Origin: Microcella frigidaquae
Lineage (GTDB): Bacteria; Actinomycetota; Actinomycetes; Actinomycetales; Microbacteriaceae
Length of the DNA: 64,000 nucleotides
Assembly (NCBI RefSeq): GCF_014200395.1
Contig: NZ_JACHBS010000001.1
Location: 310,001-374,000, forward strand
Direction of reading: 5' to 3'
In this document: positions 1 through 7,733 of the stretch, piece by piece
Position numbering within the stretch: position 1 is the first letter of the stretch
Layout of the letters: each line of letters begins with the position of its first letter
Position numbers and translations under genes: made by a program
Notes under the pieces: generated by a model
The model's input: the letters and a program-made list of their open reading frames with translations, nothing else
Databases searched by the model: none
Told to the model about the DNA's origin: nothing

Positions 1-33
1 CGTGCCCTCACCGATCTGCTCACCCGCTACTGA
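1..33 (+). CDS. 3' end of an unidentified gene (partial)
   Basis: The first 33 bases read as ten codons ending in TGA, in the same direction as uppP and 27 bp upstream of it. Codon third positions are G/C rich as in neighbouring genes. Ten residues (ending LLTRY) are too few to identify a family. This may be the preceding gene of a uppP operon. Confidence 0.45.
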   Translation, partial: RALTDLLTRY

Positions 34-60
34 GATCGCCGCACAGGAGAACCCCGCCCC

Positions 61-927
61 ATGAACCTGCTCGACGCGATCATCCTCGGCCTCATCCAGG
101 GCCTCACCGAGTTCCTGCCGATCTCATCGAGCGCGCACCTGCGCATCGCGGGGGAGTTCCTGCCGAGCGCCACCGACCCGGGGGCGACGTTCACCGCCAT
201 CACGCAGCTCGGCACCGAGCTCGCGGTGCTGCTCTACTTCTGGAAGGACATCACCCGGATCATCGGCAAGTGGTTGCGGTCGTTCGGGCCGCGGTCGGGC
301 TCGCACGCCGCAGGCGGTGAGCGGGGCGTGCCGCGCAACGACCCCGACGTGCGCATGGGATGGCTCATCATCATCGGCACGCTGCCGATCGTCATCGTCG
401 GCTACCTCGCGCAGGAGTACATCCGGGACACCTTCCGCTCGCTCTGGCTCGTCGCCATCGTGCTCATCGTCTTCGGCGTGCTGCTCGGCCTCGCCGACTG
501 GCTCGGTCGCCGCACGCGCGAGCTGACCGACCTGACGTACCCGCACGGCCTCGCGTACGGGCTCGCGCAGATGCTCGCGCTGATCCCGGGGGTCTCGCGC
601 TCGGGAGCGACGACGACCATGGGGCTCGCTCTCGGCTATACCCGCCCGGCCGCGGCGCGCTACGCCTTCCTGCTCGCGATTCCCGCGGTGTTCGGTAGCG
701 GCCTCTACGAGCTCGTCACGGCGATCCGCGAGCCCGGCTCGAGCCCGTTCGGCTGGGTCGAGATCGCGGCGGCGACGGTCGTCGCCTTCGGCGTCGGTCT
801 CGCCGTCATCGCCGGACTCATGGCCTACATCTCGAAGCGCTCGTTCCTGCCCTTCGTGATCTACCGGCTGCTGCTCGGCGGCACTCTGCTCGTGCTGCTC
901 TCGACCGGCGTGCTCGACCCGCTGTAG
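61..927 (+). CDS. uppP: Undecaprenyl-diphosphatase UppP (BacA)
   Basis: A 288-residue polytopic membrane protein that dephosphorylates undecaprenyl diphosphate, so the lipid carrier for peptidoglycan precursors can be reused. Both family signatures are present: the N-terminal segment with E17, P20, the SSS triplet at 22-24 and H26, and the second segment [11 protein letters not shown] near residues 176-186. Length is normal for BacA-type enzymes (about 265-290). The ATG is preceded by AGGAGA at about 46-51, a good ribosome binding site. A charged loop around residues 75-95 is slightly longer than usual. It is functionally linked to the lipid II genes at 47-60 kb. Confidence 0.95.
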   Translation: MNLLDAIILGLIQGLTEFLPISSSAHLRIAGEFLPSATDPGATFTAITQLGTELAVLLYFWKDITRIIGKWLRSFGPRSGSHAAGGERGVPRNDPDVRMGWLIIIGTLPIVIVGYLAQEYIRDTFRSLWLVAIVLIVFGVLLGLADWLGRRTRELTDLTYPHGLAYGLAQMLALIPGVSRSGATTTMGLALGYTRPAAARYAFLLAIPAVFGSGLYELVTAIREPGSSPFGWVEIAAATVVAFGVGLAVIAGLMAYISKRSFLPFVIYRLLLGGTLLVLLSTGVLDPL

Positions 928-972
928 CGCGACTTGCGCTCGCGGGCGACCCCGCGCGATCATCCGCGCATC

Positions 973-1067
973 TCCACAATTCAGGAGATGGCGCGCGCCG
1001 ATGCGGCTTCAGGATGCTCCACCGGCGTGTCGCGGACCGTGGAGTCACGCGACTCCTGAGTTGTGGG
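973..1067. repeat. ~94 bp palindromic element, copy 1
   Basis: Arms CCACAATTCAGGAG (974-987) and CTCCTGAGTTGTGG (1053-1066) are inverted repeats with one mismatch (a G-T pair in RNA), separated by 65 bp. The interior shares runs such as GGATGCTC and ACCGGCGTGTCGCGG with the second copy at 1500-1594. The copies have the same arm spacing and the same orientation and flank the small gene at 1179-1448. It resembles a non-coding REP or MITE-like element; no transposase is nearby. Confidence 0.75.
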
Positions 1068-1178
1068 GATCGGCGCCGGTGCCGACAACGCCACGAGAGT
1101 CGCGCTCAAGTCCGGCGAAGCCTGCCTGGTTTCGACGCGCCCCCCATACTGAGGTACCGCGAAAGTGAGGAGTGGCTC

Positions 1179-1448
1179 GTGAGTGACCTGGTGGCGCCCC
1201 TCTACCTCGTGTGGCTTGTGACGATCGTCTTCATCGCACTCGGCCTCGTCTCCTTGATCTCTCCGCGATCGGTCACCAGGTTCAACGCTTCCCTCTTTCG
1301 GGCCTTCGGACAGCACAAGAACGAAGAGCGAGCGCTCGCCCCATCTCAGGTCTTGCAGGCTCGAATCGGGGGCGGAATCGCTCTCGGCATCGGCCTCTTC
1401 ATGGTTTTCTACCTGACCGTCCAGCCGCTGCTGACTCCGACCGGTTAG
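1179..1448 (+). CDS. Small two-helix membrane protein of unknown function
   Basis: An 89-residue protein starting at GTG (VSDLVAPLYLVW), preceded by a purine-rich AAAGTGAGGAG at about 1162-1172. It has two hydrophobic segments, about residues 7-27 and 64-83, separated by a polar, partly basic loop. An in-frame upstream extension to 1014 would translate the palindromic element and gives an arginine-rich sequence, so I reject it. I do not recognise a family. The gene sits exactly between the two palindromic elements (973-1067 and 1500-1594). Its base composition is somewhat less GC-extreme than its neighbours, which may mean later acquisition; this is inference. Confidence 0.65.
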   Translation: MSDLVAPLYLVWLVTIVFIALGLVSLISPRSVTRFNASLFRAFGQHKNEERALAPSQVLQARIGGGIALGIGLFMVFYLTVQPLLTPTG

Positions 1449-1499
1449 CGCGAGCTGGTCGGTAGGCGTTCGGCGCGCTGCGAGCATCCCGGCCTCTTG

Positions 1500-1594
1500 T
1501 CCACAATTCAGGAGACGGCGACTCCCGATACGGCTTTCGGATGCTCTACCGGCGTGTCGCGGCCGGCGCCAAGTCTCAACTCCTGAGTTGTGGA
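1500..1594. repeat. ~94 bp palindromic element, copy 2
   Basis: Arms TCCACAATTCAGGAG (1500-1514) and CTCCTGAGTTGTGGA (1580-1594) mirror copy 1, again with a 65 bp interior. The middle part (CGGATGCTCTACCGGCGTGTCGCGG) is nearly identical to copy 1, while the two interior edges have diverged. Similar change in both arms without loss of pairing suggests selection for a hairpin or a recent common origin. Confidence 0.75.
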
Positions 1595-1742
1595 GATCAG
1601 CACTCGACGAATCGGCGTCGGGTGTCGCTCACGTTGGCTAGTCGGCGCGACACGCCGCGCAGCTCGGGCGACACGCCGAGGTGCGCCGCGAAGTACCGGG
1701 GTGGCGCGACACCGAGCCGCGGCCGGGACGCGTCGGCAAGCC
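1595..1742. other. Intergenic tail with repeated GCGACACSCC words
   Basis: No gene. The stretch carries the decamer GCGACACGCC at 1647-1656 and 1668-1677, a GCGACACC variant at 1706-1713, and its reverse complement GGTGTCGC at 1621-1628. The same word, inverted (GGCGTGTCGC), is inside both palindromic elements at 1024-1033 and 1551-1560. It lies downstream of the small gene and at the 3' end of the opposing PAC2 gene. Confidence 0.5.
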
Positions 1743-2687
1743 TCAGCCGGCGCCGGGCCCCTCACCCGGCTCGTCGTCGCGCTTGCGCAGGTAGCGCTCG
1801 AACTCCTGCGCGATCGCCTCGCCGCTCGCCTCCGGGGCCTCGACCGCGTCGCGGGCGCGCTCGAGCTGGTCGATGTACGAGCGCATCTCGTCGTCGTCGG
1901 CGGCGAGGGCGTCGATGCCCTCCTCCCACTCGCGCGCCTCGTCGAGCAGGTCGCCGCGAGGGATGACGACGTCGACGAGCTCCTCGAGCTTGTCGAGCAG
2001 GGCGAGCGTCGCCTTGGGCGAGGGCGCGTTGTGCACGTAGTGGGGCACGGATGCCCACAGCGAGATCGTCGGGATCCCGACCTCCTCGGCCATCGCCGCG
2101 ATCACGCTGAGGATGCCCACGGGCCCCTCGTAACTGCTGCGCTCGACGTCGAGTTCCTCACGCACCTGCGGGTTCTCGCTCGACACGTGCACGGCGATGG
2201 GGCGCGAGTGAGGCACGTCGGCGAGCAGCGCGCCGAGCAGGATCACGCCGGTGATGTCGGCGGCGAGCGCCTGGTCGATCGTCTCGGTCGCGAAGGTGCG
2301 CCAGCCGCGCGAGGGCTCTGCCCCGAGCAGCAAGTAGATGTTCTCGTGGTTGGCGCCGGAGACGTCGAGGCCGGCGGCCGCCGCCCGCGCGGCGTCGAGC
2401 TCGGGCTCGAGCGCGCCCGAGCGGGGCATCCCGTCATCGCCGACCGGGCCGTACAGCGTGACCCCCGGCCAGCGCAGCCGGCGCCGACCCTCCTCGTCGA
2501 ACTCCACATGCGGGCGGATCAGCTGGAAGTCGTAGTAGTCCTCCGGGTCGATGTCGGCGATCGGTTCGACATCGAGCACGTCCTTGAGGGCGCGCACGGC
2601 GCCGCTCGCGGCCTCGCCGGCGTCGTTCCAGCCCTCGAAGGCGACCACCAGCAGCCGCCCGTCGCGGAACAGATCGCTCGTCGTCAC
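1743..2687 (-). CDS. PAC2 family protein (proteasome assembly chaperone-like)
   Basis: A 314-residue protein of the PAC2 family, found across actinobacteria and related to archaeal/eukaryotic proteasome assembly chaperones. The N-terminal motif VVAFEGWNDAGEAASGA is typical of the bacterial group. The C-terminus is acidic and rich in Glu and Arg. The GTG at 2687 is chosen because GAGGGG (2695-2700) precedes it; the possible 20-residue upstream extension is arginine-rich and not family-like. Its molecular role in bacteria is not settled. It is divergent from the HAD phosphatase gene, and the proteasome-accessory-named pafB/pafC pair lies 3 kb away. Confidence 0.85.
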   Translation of the reverse strand: MTTSDLFRDGRLLVVAFEGWNDAGEAASGAVRALKDVLDVEPIADIDPEDYYDFQLIRPHVEFDEEGRRRLRWPGVTLYGPVGDDGMPRSGALEPELDAARAAAAGLDVSGANHENIYLLLGAEPSRGWRTFATETIDQALAADITGVILLGALLADVPHSRPIAVHVSSENPQVREELDVERSSYEGPVGILSVIAAMAEEVGIPTISLWASVPHYVHNAPSPKATLALLDKLEELVDVVIPRGDLLDEAREWEEGIDALAADDDEMRSYIDQLERARDAVEAPEASGEAIAQEFERYLRKRDDEPGEGPGAG

Positions 2688-2748
2688 CCGGTCACCCCTC
2701 CGACCCCGCCGGTTCGGTGCGCGGGGTCGCCCCAGGATAGAACGCAAC

Positions 2749-2754
2749 TAGACT
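2749..2754 (+). promoter_or_regulatory. TAGACT -10 box before the HAD gene
   Basis: TAGACT lies 8 nt before the GTG at 2763, so transcription would start at or within a few bases of the start codon, giving a leaderless mRNA. No clear -35 box is visible. Confidence 0.6.
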
Positions 2755-2762
2755 CGCTCGTC

Positions 2763-3449
2763 GTGACCGCTCCGACCCCCGCCGCCGTTCTCTGGGACAT
2801 GGATGGCACGATCGTCGACACCGAGCCGTACTGGATGGTCGCCGAGCACGAGCTCGTCACCGCCCACGGCGGCACCTGGAGCCGCGAGCAGGGCATGCAG
2901 CTGGTCGGCTCGGGGCTGGCGCAGTCGGCGCGCATCCTGCAGGACGCCGGGGTCGCGCTCGGCATCGACGCGATCATCGAGGCCCTCACCGACCGGGTCA
3001 TGGAGCAGGTGGCCGACGAGCTGCCCTGGCGGCCCGGAGCCCGAGAGCTGATCGCGCAGCTTCGGGATGCGGGCATCCCCATCGGCCTCGTGACCATGTC
3101 GATCCGGCGCATGGCGCTGCAGATCGCGGAGGCCGTCGGCCACGGCGCGTTCGCGGTCGTCATCGCGGGTGACGACGTCGAGCACCCCAAGCCGCACCCG
3201 CAGCCCTACCTGCTCGCCGCCGAGCGCCTCGGCGTGAGCATCGCCGACTGCGTCGCGATCGAGGACAGCCAGTTCGGGCTCACCTCGGCGATCGCCTCGG
3301 GCGCCGCGGCGATCGGGGTGCCACTGCATCTGGCGCTGCCGGAGGGGCCGACGCACGAGCTCTGGCCGACCCTCGCGGGCCGCACGGTCGCCGATCTGGG
3401 CGCCGCGCTCGAGCGCCACCACCACCGAGCCACAGGAGCATCACCATGA
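2763..3449 (+). CDS. HAD-superfamily phosphatase/phosphoglucomutase-like hydrolase
   Basis: A 228-residue HAD hydrolase. Motif I is DMDGTIVDTEP at residues 12-22, with D12 the expected nucleophile and D14 the acid/base. It has a helical cap after motif I, as in beta-phosphoglucomutase and GPP/YniC-type phosphatases. HPKPHPQPYL (motif III region) and AIEDSQFGLTSAIASGA (motif IV) are both present, so it should be active. The substrate cannot be told from sequence. The GTG start follows a TAGACT box and has no Shine-Dalgarno, consistent with leaderless translation. It overlaps trmI by 4 nt (ATGA), so the two are probably translationally coupled. Confidence 0.88.
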   Translation: MTAPTPAAVLWDMDGTIVDTEPYWMVAEHELVTAHGGTWSREQGMQLVGSGLAQSARILQDAGVALGIDAIIEALTDRVMEQVADELPWRPGARELIAQLRDAGIPIGLVTMSIRRMALQIAEAVGHGAFAVVIAGDDVEHPKPHPQPYLLAAERLGVSIADCVAIEDSQFGLTSAIASGAAAIGVPLHLALPEGPTHELWPTLAGRTVADLGAALERHHHRATGASP

Positions 3450-4432
3450 CCCGTCGACGCCAGTCCGGCCCCTTCGTCGAGGGCGACCAGGTGCAGCTGA
3501 CCGACCCGAAGGGCCGGCTGAACACGATCACCCTCGAGCCGGGCAAGGCCTTCCACAGCCACCGCGGCGTGCTCGAGCACGCATCGATCATCGGCCTGCC
3601 CGACGGCAGCGTGATCGAGAACTCGCAGGGTGTCGCCTACCTCGCGCTGCGCCCGCTGCTGACCGACTTCGTCATGTCGATGCCCCGCGGCGCGGCGATC
3701 ATCTACCCGAAGGATGCCGCGCAGATCCTCGCCCAGGCCGACATCTTCCCCGGCGCGCGCGTGATCGAGGCCGGCGTCGGCTCGGGGGCGCTCAGCATGT
3801 GGCTGCTGCGCGCGATCGGCGAGACCGGCCACCTGTTCTCGTTCGAGCGCCGCGAGGAGTTCGCGCAGATCGCCGAAGGCAACGTCAGCGCCTACGTCGG
3901 CGCGCGGCCCGAGAACTGGACGATCACGCTCGGTGATCTGCAGGATGCGCTGCCCGAGATCGTGCCCGCCGGCACCGCCGACCGCGCCGTGCTCGACATG
4001 CTCGCGCCCTGGGAGTGCCTCGACGCGGTGGCCGAGGCGCTCACGCCCGGGGGAGTGCTGCTCGTGTACGTCGCCACGGCCACGCAGCTGTCGCGGGTGG
4101 CGGAGGCCATCCGTCTGACGGAGACGTTCACCGAGCCGCTGTCGACCGAGACCATGGTGCGGGGGTGGAACGTCGACGGCCTGTCGGTGCGCCCCGACCA
4201 CCGCATGGTCGCGCACACCGGCTTCCTGCTCATCGCGCGACGGCTGGCCGACGGCGCGGGACGGTTCATCAAGGCGAAGCGCGGCTCGAAGACCGAGTAC
4301 GGCGACGAGGACGTCGAGCTGTGGACGCCGGGCGCGGTCGGCGACCGCATGGCGAGCGCGAAGCGGCTGCGGAAGGCGGCCCGCGAGGCGCAGTCGCTGG
4401 CCGAGAAGTCGGCGCGCCGCACGTTAGGCTGA
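3446..4432 (+). CDS. trmI: tRNA (adenine-58-N1)-methyltransferase TrmI
   Basis: A 328-residue SAM-dependent methyltransferase of the TrmI family, which makes m1A58 in the T-loop of tRNAs as a homotetramer in bacteria. The N-terminal beta domain (GDQVQLTDPKGRLNTITLEPG) and the Rossmann SAM loop (VIEAGVGSGALSMWLLRAIG, about residues 106-125) are clear, as is the conserved YPKDAAQIL before it. The length is longer than the M. tuberculosis enzyme because of a basic C-terminal tail of about 45 residues rich in Lys, Arg and Ala, plausible for tRNA contact. The start overlaps the HAD stop, and AGGAG (3436-3440) precedes it. Confidence 0.93.
   Translation: MTRRRQSGPFVEGDQVQLTDPKGRLNTITLEPGKAFHSHRGVLEHASIIGLPDGSVIENSQGVAYLALRPLLTDFVMSMPRGAAIIYPKDAAQILAQADIFPGARVIEAGVGSGALSMWLLRAIGETGHLFSFERREEFAQIAEGNVSAYVGARPENWTITLGDLQDALPEIVPAGTADRAVLDMLAPWECLDAVAEALTPGGVLLVYVATATQLSRVAEAIRLTETFTEPLSTETMVRGWNVDGLSVRPDHRMVAHTGFLLIARRLADGAGRFIKAKRGSKTEYGDEDVELWTPGAVGDRMASAKRLRKAAREAQSLAEKSARRTLG
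4425..4430 (+). promoter_or_regulatory. TAGGCT -10 box inside the end of trmI
   Basis: TAGGCT overlaps the last codons and stop of trmI and lies 7 nt before the GTG start of the FKBP gene, predicting a leaderless internal promoter. Confidence 0.55.
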
Positions 4433-4437
4433 GGGAC

Positions 4438-5433
4438 GTGAACGCGACCCCCCGACGCTCCGTGCGCACCGCCTCTGCTCTCCTGCTGTCGACGGCTCTC
4501 GTCGGCACGCTCGCCGCCTGCACCGCGCCGGTCGGCACCACGGGAGCCTGCACTCCCGTGGTGCCGACCGGCACCTCGGCCGGGTACGTCGAGGCCAGCG
4601 GCGCGTTCGGCTCGGAGCCGGATGTCGACTTCCCGACCCCGCTGGAGACCGACGGCGCCCAGCAGGCCGTGATCGACGCCGGCGAGGGCGACCCGATCGC
4701 CCGCGGGCAGATCGTCGACTTCCAGGTCAGCCTGTTCAACGGCGAGAACGGCGAGCTGATCACGGCGAGCTCCTACGACCCGGCGGAGGCGCCGCTGCGG
4801 CGCACGGCCGGCGCCGAGCTCGACCTGCTGGCCGAGGCGGTGCAGTGCGCTCAGGTCGGCTCGCGCATCGCGGTGACGGGCACGATCACCGACGTCTTCG
4901 GGCCCGACACGCTCGACCCCTCGCTGGGCCTCGGCAACAACGACGCTGTCGTCCTGGTGGTCGACGTGCAGGCCGCCTACCTGGGCCGGGCGACGGGCAT
5001 CCCGCAGCTCGGCGCCTCGGGAATCCCCGCGGTCGTGACCACGCCCGACGGCGTCCCCGGCGTGACGATCCCCAACGAGGAGCCGCCCACCGAGCTCCGC
5101 GCGCACACGCTCGTGCTCGGCCAGGGTGCCGCTCTGGAGGAGGGCGACCGCGCCGTTCTCCACTACACCGGCCTGCTCTGGTCGACCCGCACCGTCTTCG
5201 ACTCGAGCTGGGAGCGCGGGGCGCCCGCGACCTTCCCGATCGCGAGCTTCGAGGATGACCCGGCCGGCATCGTCCCGGGCCTCGCCCAGGGGCTGGTCGG
5301 CAAGACCGTGGGCTCGCAGGTGATCGTGGTGATCCCGCCCGAGCTCGGCTACCCGGCCGGCCAGGCGCCGGCGACGATCCCCGACGGCTCGACGATGGTG
5401 TTCGTCGTCGACATCCTCGGGGTCGAGGGCTAA
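4438..5433 (+). CDS. FKBP-type peptidyl-prolyl isomerase, lipoprotein
   Basis: A 331-residue exported protein. The N-terminus is a basic region, a hydrophobic stretch and a lipobox LAAC with C28 as the expected lipidated cysteine, so it should be anchored outside the membrane. Residues about 234-331 form an FKBP domain (GDRAVLHYTGLLW, FDSSWERG, IVPGLAQGLVG, ELGYP) that catalyses prolyl isomerisation during folding of secreted proteins. Residues about 75-185 look like a second, strongly diverged FKBP fold (VVLVVDVQA at its end). The GTG is chosen because it gives the signal peptide directly; the upstream extension is a trmI frame shadow. Confidence 0.9.
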   Translation: MNATPRRSVRTASALLLSTALVGTLAACTAPVGTTGACTPVVPTGTSAGYVEASGAFGSEPDVDFPTPLETDGAQQAVIDAGEGDPIARGQIVDFQVSLFNGENGELITASSYDPAEAPLRRTAGAELDLLAEAVQCAQVGSRIAVTGTITDVFGPDTLDPSLGLGNNDAVVLVVDVQAAYLGRATGIPQLGASGIPAVVTTPDGVPGVTIPNEEPPTELRAHTLVLGQGAALEEGDRAVLHYTGLLWSTRTVFDSSWERGAPATFPIASFEDDPAGIVPGLAQGLVGKTVGSQVIVVIPPELGYPAGQAPATIPDGSTMVFVVDILGVEG

Positions 5434-5439
5434 CCCACC

Positions 5440-6447
5440 GTGGCGGCACCGCCGCGCAAGGTCCCCGTCGAGGAGCGCCTGTTCAGCCTCGTGCTGGCGC
5501 TGCTCGCGACCGAGCAGGGGCTGACCAAGTCCGAGATCCTGTCGACCGTCACCGGCTACGCGCACCGGTACGCGTCGCAGGCCGACCGCTCGAACCTCGA
5601 GCGCCAGTTCGAGCGCGACAAGGAGGAGCTGCGCGACCTGGGTGTGCCGCTCGAGACCATCGACGCGCCGGGGGCCGAGGGCGACACGAAGCTGCAGCGG
5701 TACCGCATCCCGCCCGACCGCTACCAGCTGCCCGACGACATCACCTTCACCCCGGAGGAGTACGCGCTGCTGCGCCTGGCCGGCCAGGTCTGGCGCGAGG
5801 GCTCGCTCTCGGCCGACACGCGGCGTGCGCTGACGAAGCTGCAGGGCCTCGGCGTGCGCATCGACGACACGGTCATCGGCGTCGCCCCGCGCATCCGCAC
5901 TCGGGATGACGCCCACGAGCCCCTCCAGGCGGCGATCGATCGCGGCCTCCAGGTCACGTTCCCGTACCTGAAGCCGGGTGTCGCGGTGGCTGAGGAGCGC
6001 CTCGTGTCGCCGCTCGCGCTCGTCTACCACGAGGGTCGCTGGCACCTCCACGGGCACGATGACGGGGTGGATGCTCCGCGCACCTTCCTGCTGCGCCGCA
6101 TCGTCGGCCCGGTCACGACCCTGAAGAGCCCCGTCAGCCGGCGCACCGATCCGACGGTCGCGCCGCGCGTGCTGGACGAGCTGGCCCGCCTGTGGCGGGC
6201 GACGACCGCCCGCGTTCGGCCGCGCCCCGGCAGCGAGGCCGACGTGGTGCTGCGCAACCGTGCGGGAACGGAGGAGACCGCGGGGGAGCAGGGCGGCGAC
6301 GCCGCTCTCGTCGTGCGCACCACCGACCTCGACATCCTGGCTGACGAGCTCGCCGCCTTCGGCGCCGACGTGGTCGTGCTCGAGCCGCCGGCGCTCCGCG
6401 ATGCGGTGCTCACCCGCTGGCAGAGGGTGGTGGCCGCCCATGGCTGA
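5440..6447 (+). CDS. pafB: WYL-domain transcription regulator PafB
   Basis: A 335-residue regulator with an N-terminal winged helix-turn-helix (LTKSEILSTVTGYAHRY) and a central WYL domain, which senses a nucleic acid or nucleotide signal. In mycobacteria PafB and PafC form a heterodimer that activates the RecA/LexA-independent DNA damage regulon. The start is a GTG 6 bp after the FKBP stop, so it may be cotranscribed. It overlaps pafC by 8 nt, consistent with equimolar production of the pair. Confidence 0.9.
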   Translation: MAAPPRKVPVEERLFSLVLALLATEQGLTKSEILSTVTGYAHRYASQADRSNLERQFERDKEELRDLGVPLETIDAPGAEGDTKLQRYRIPPDRYQLPDDITFTPEEYALLRLAGQVWREGSLSADTRRALTKLQGLGVRIDDTVIGVAPRIRTRDDAHEPLQAAIDRGLQVTFPYLKPGVAVAEERLVSPLALVYHEGRWHLHGHDDGVDAPRTFLLRRIVGPVTTLKSPVSRRTDPTVAPRVLDELARLWRATTARVRPRPGSEADVVLRNRAGTEETAGEQGGDAALVVRTTDLDILADELAAFGADVVVLEPPALRDAVLTRWQRVVAAHG

Positions 6448-7417
6448 GCGCGCAGCGGCGCTGGGCGCCCCCGACAAGCTCGCATTCCTGCTCTCGCTCG
6501 TGCCGTACCTCATCGACCAGGTGCGGGTGACGGTCGCCGAGGCCGCCGAGCACTTCGGCACCACCCCCGAGCAGATGCGCAAGGCCGTGACGCTCATCGC
6601 CATGAGCGGAACGCCCGGCGCCGACGGCACCTACACGCACGAGACGCTCTTCGACATCGACTGGGACAACTTCGAGGAGCGCGACATCATCCGGTTCCGC
6701 GCGGCACCGATGGAGGAGCGCCCCCGCTTCTCTGCCAGGGAGGCCGCTGCCCTGCTGGCGGGCCTGCAGCGGGTCGCGGCGCTGCCCGCGTTCGCAGCGC
6801 GAGTCGACATCCTCGAACTGATGGCCAAGCTGGCGCGCGGGGCGACCGACGCGCCCGCGGCCCTCGCGGTGCGGCCGGGGGCGCAGCCCGGTATCCACGG
6901 CATCCTCGTCGACGCGGTCGCGGCCGGTCGGCGCGTGCGCATCGACTACGTCACGACCCGCGGCGAGCGCCAGGTGCGCGAGGTCGACCCGATCCGGGTC
7001 GAGGGCGTCGACGACGCCTGGTACCTCCGCGGCTGGTGCCTCACCCGCGACGCCGAGCGCACCTTCCTGCTCGACCGTGTCGCGAGCGTCGACGTTCTCG
7101 GCAGCGCCGAGAGCCACATCTCGGAGACGGCCGACGATGCCCTGTTCCAGGGTGACGCCGACGACGAGCTGGTCGAGCTCGCGCTGCCGGTGACCGCGCT
7201 GCCGCTGCTCGCCGACTACCGCGGCGCCGACGACCCGGTGCGCATCGAGGGCGACCGTGCGATCGTGTCGCTCCGCATCGCGCACCCCGGCATCCTCGGG
7301 CGCGTCGCCGCGCGGGTCGCCGGTGCGGTCGAGATCCTCGGCCCGCCCAGCGCACGAAGCGCGGTGCTCGACTGGGCGCGCGCCGCGATCGCCGCGCAGG
7401 GCGCCGACCCGGCCTAG
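6440..7417 (+). CDS. pafC: WYL-domain transcription regulator PafC
   Basis: A 325-residue paralogue of PafB: N-terminal helix-turn-helix (VTVAEAAEHFGTTPEQMRKAV), central WYL domain (VRIDYVTTRGERQVREVDPIRV and AWYLRGWC), and the WCX C-terminal extension. ATG 6440 is chosen because the protein begins with the conserved short lead before the helix-turn-helix; an in-frame start further upstream only reads the pafB shadow. It works with PafB as a DNA-damage-response activator by family knowledge. No proteasome or Pup genes are visible in this window. Confidence 0.9.
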   Translation: MAERAAALGAPDKLAFLLSLVPYLIDQVRVTVAEAAEHFGTTPEQMRKAVTLIAMSGTPGADGTYTHETLFDIDWDNFEERDIIRFRAAPMEERPRFSAREAAALLAGLQRVAALPAFAARVDILELMAKLARGATDAPAALAVRPGAQPGIHGILVDAVAAGRRVRIDYVTTRGERQVREVDPIRVEGVDDAWYLRGWCLTRDAERTFLLDRVASVDVLGSAESHISETADDALFQGDADDELVELALPVTALPLLADYRGADDPVRIEGDRAIVSLRIAHPGILGRVAARVAGAVEILGPPSARSAVLDWARAAIAAQGADPA

Positions 7418-7468
7418 GGGAGCCTGAGAACCGCGCGCGGGGCGCAGGAGACTCGAATCGCCGCCCGC

Positions 7469-7474
7469 TAGACT
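7469..7474 (+). promoter_or_regulatory. TAGACT -10 box for tatA
   Basis: TAGACT lies 34 nt before the tatA ATG. Unlike the leaderless cases, tatA has a leader with a GGAAGG ribosome binding site at 7496-7501. Confidence 0.55.
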
Positions 7475-7508
7475 CTCCCCACCGGATCCGTTGACGGAAG
7501 GACGATCG

Positions 7509-7730
7509 ATGCCCGCGAATCTCGGAGGCTGGACCGGCCTCATCCTGCTCCTCGTGGTGATCCTCCTGTTCGCCGCGCCGAAGCTCCCGCAGCTCGCGCG
7601 CAGCCTCGGCCAGTCGATGACGATCTTCAAGAAGGAGATCAAGGCCAGCAAGGATGGCGACGCTCCCGCCGAGTCGGCCGCCGACCCCGCGCCCACGGCC
7701 GAGGGCACCGACTCCTCCACCTCGAAGTAG
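7509..7730 (+). CDS. tatA: Twin-arginine translocase subunit TatA
   Basis: A 73-residue TatA/TatE protein: one transmembrane helix at about residues 5-22, a hinge, an amphipathic helix (KLPQLARSLGQSMTIFKKEIK) and a disordered acidic tail. It multimerises to form the translocation pore of the Tat pathway with TatC. The usual FG at the hinge is FA here (LFAAPKLP), a small deviation. The ATG at 7509 has GGAAGG 7 bp upstream. It is followed by tatC after 3 bp. Confidence 0.92.
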   Translation: MPANLGGWTGLILLLVVILLFAAPKLPQLARSLGQSMTIFKKEIKASKDGDAPAESAADPAPTAEGTDSSTSK

Positions 7731-7733
7731 CCC

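Noticed and set aside
1014..1178. 55-codon upstream extension of the small membrane protein
   Set aside because: It would translate the palindromic element and is Arg-rich; the GTG at 1179 has a better ribosome binding site.
1590..2762. N-terminal 391-codon extension of the HAD protein
   Set aside because: It runs antisense through the PAC2 gene; the true start GTG 2763 has a promoter box and starts the HAD fold.
3892..6630. A 912-codon minus-strand open frame opposite trmI, FKBP, pafB
   Set aside because: Third-position shadow of real genes; no start signal and no family match.
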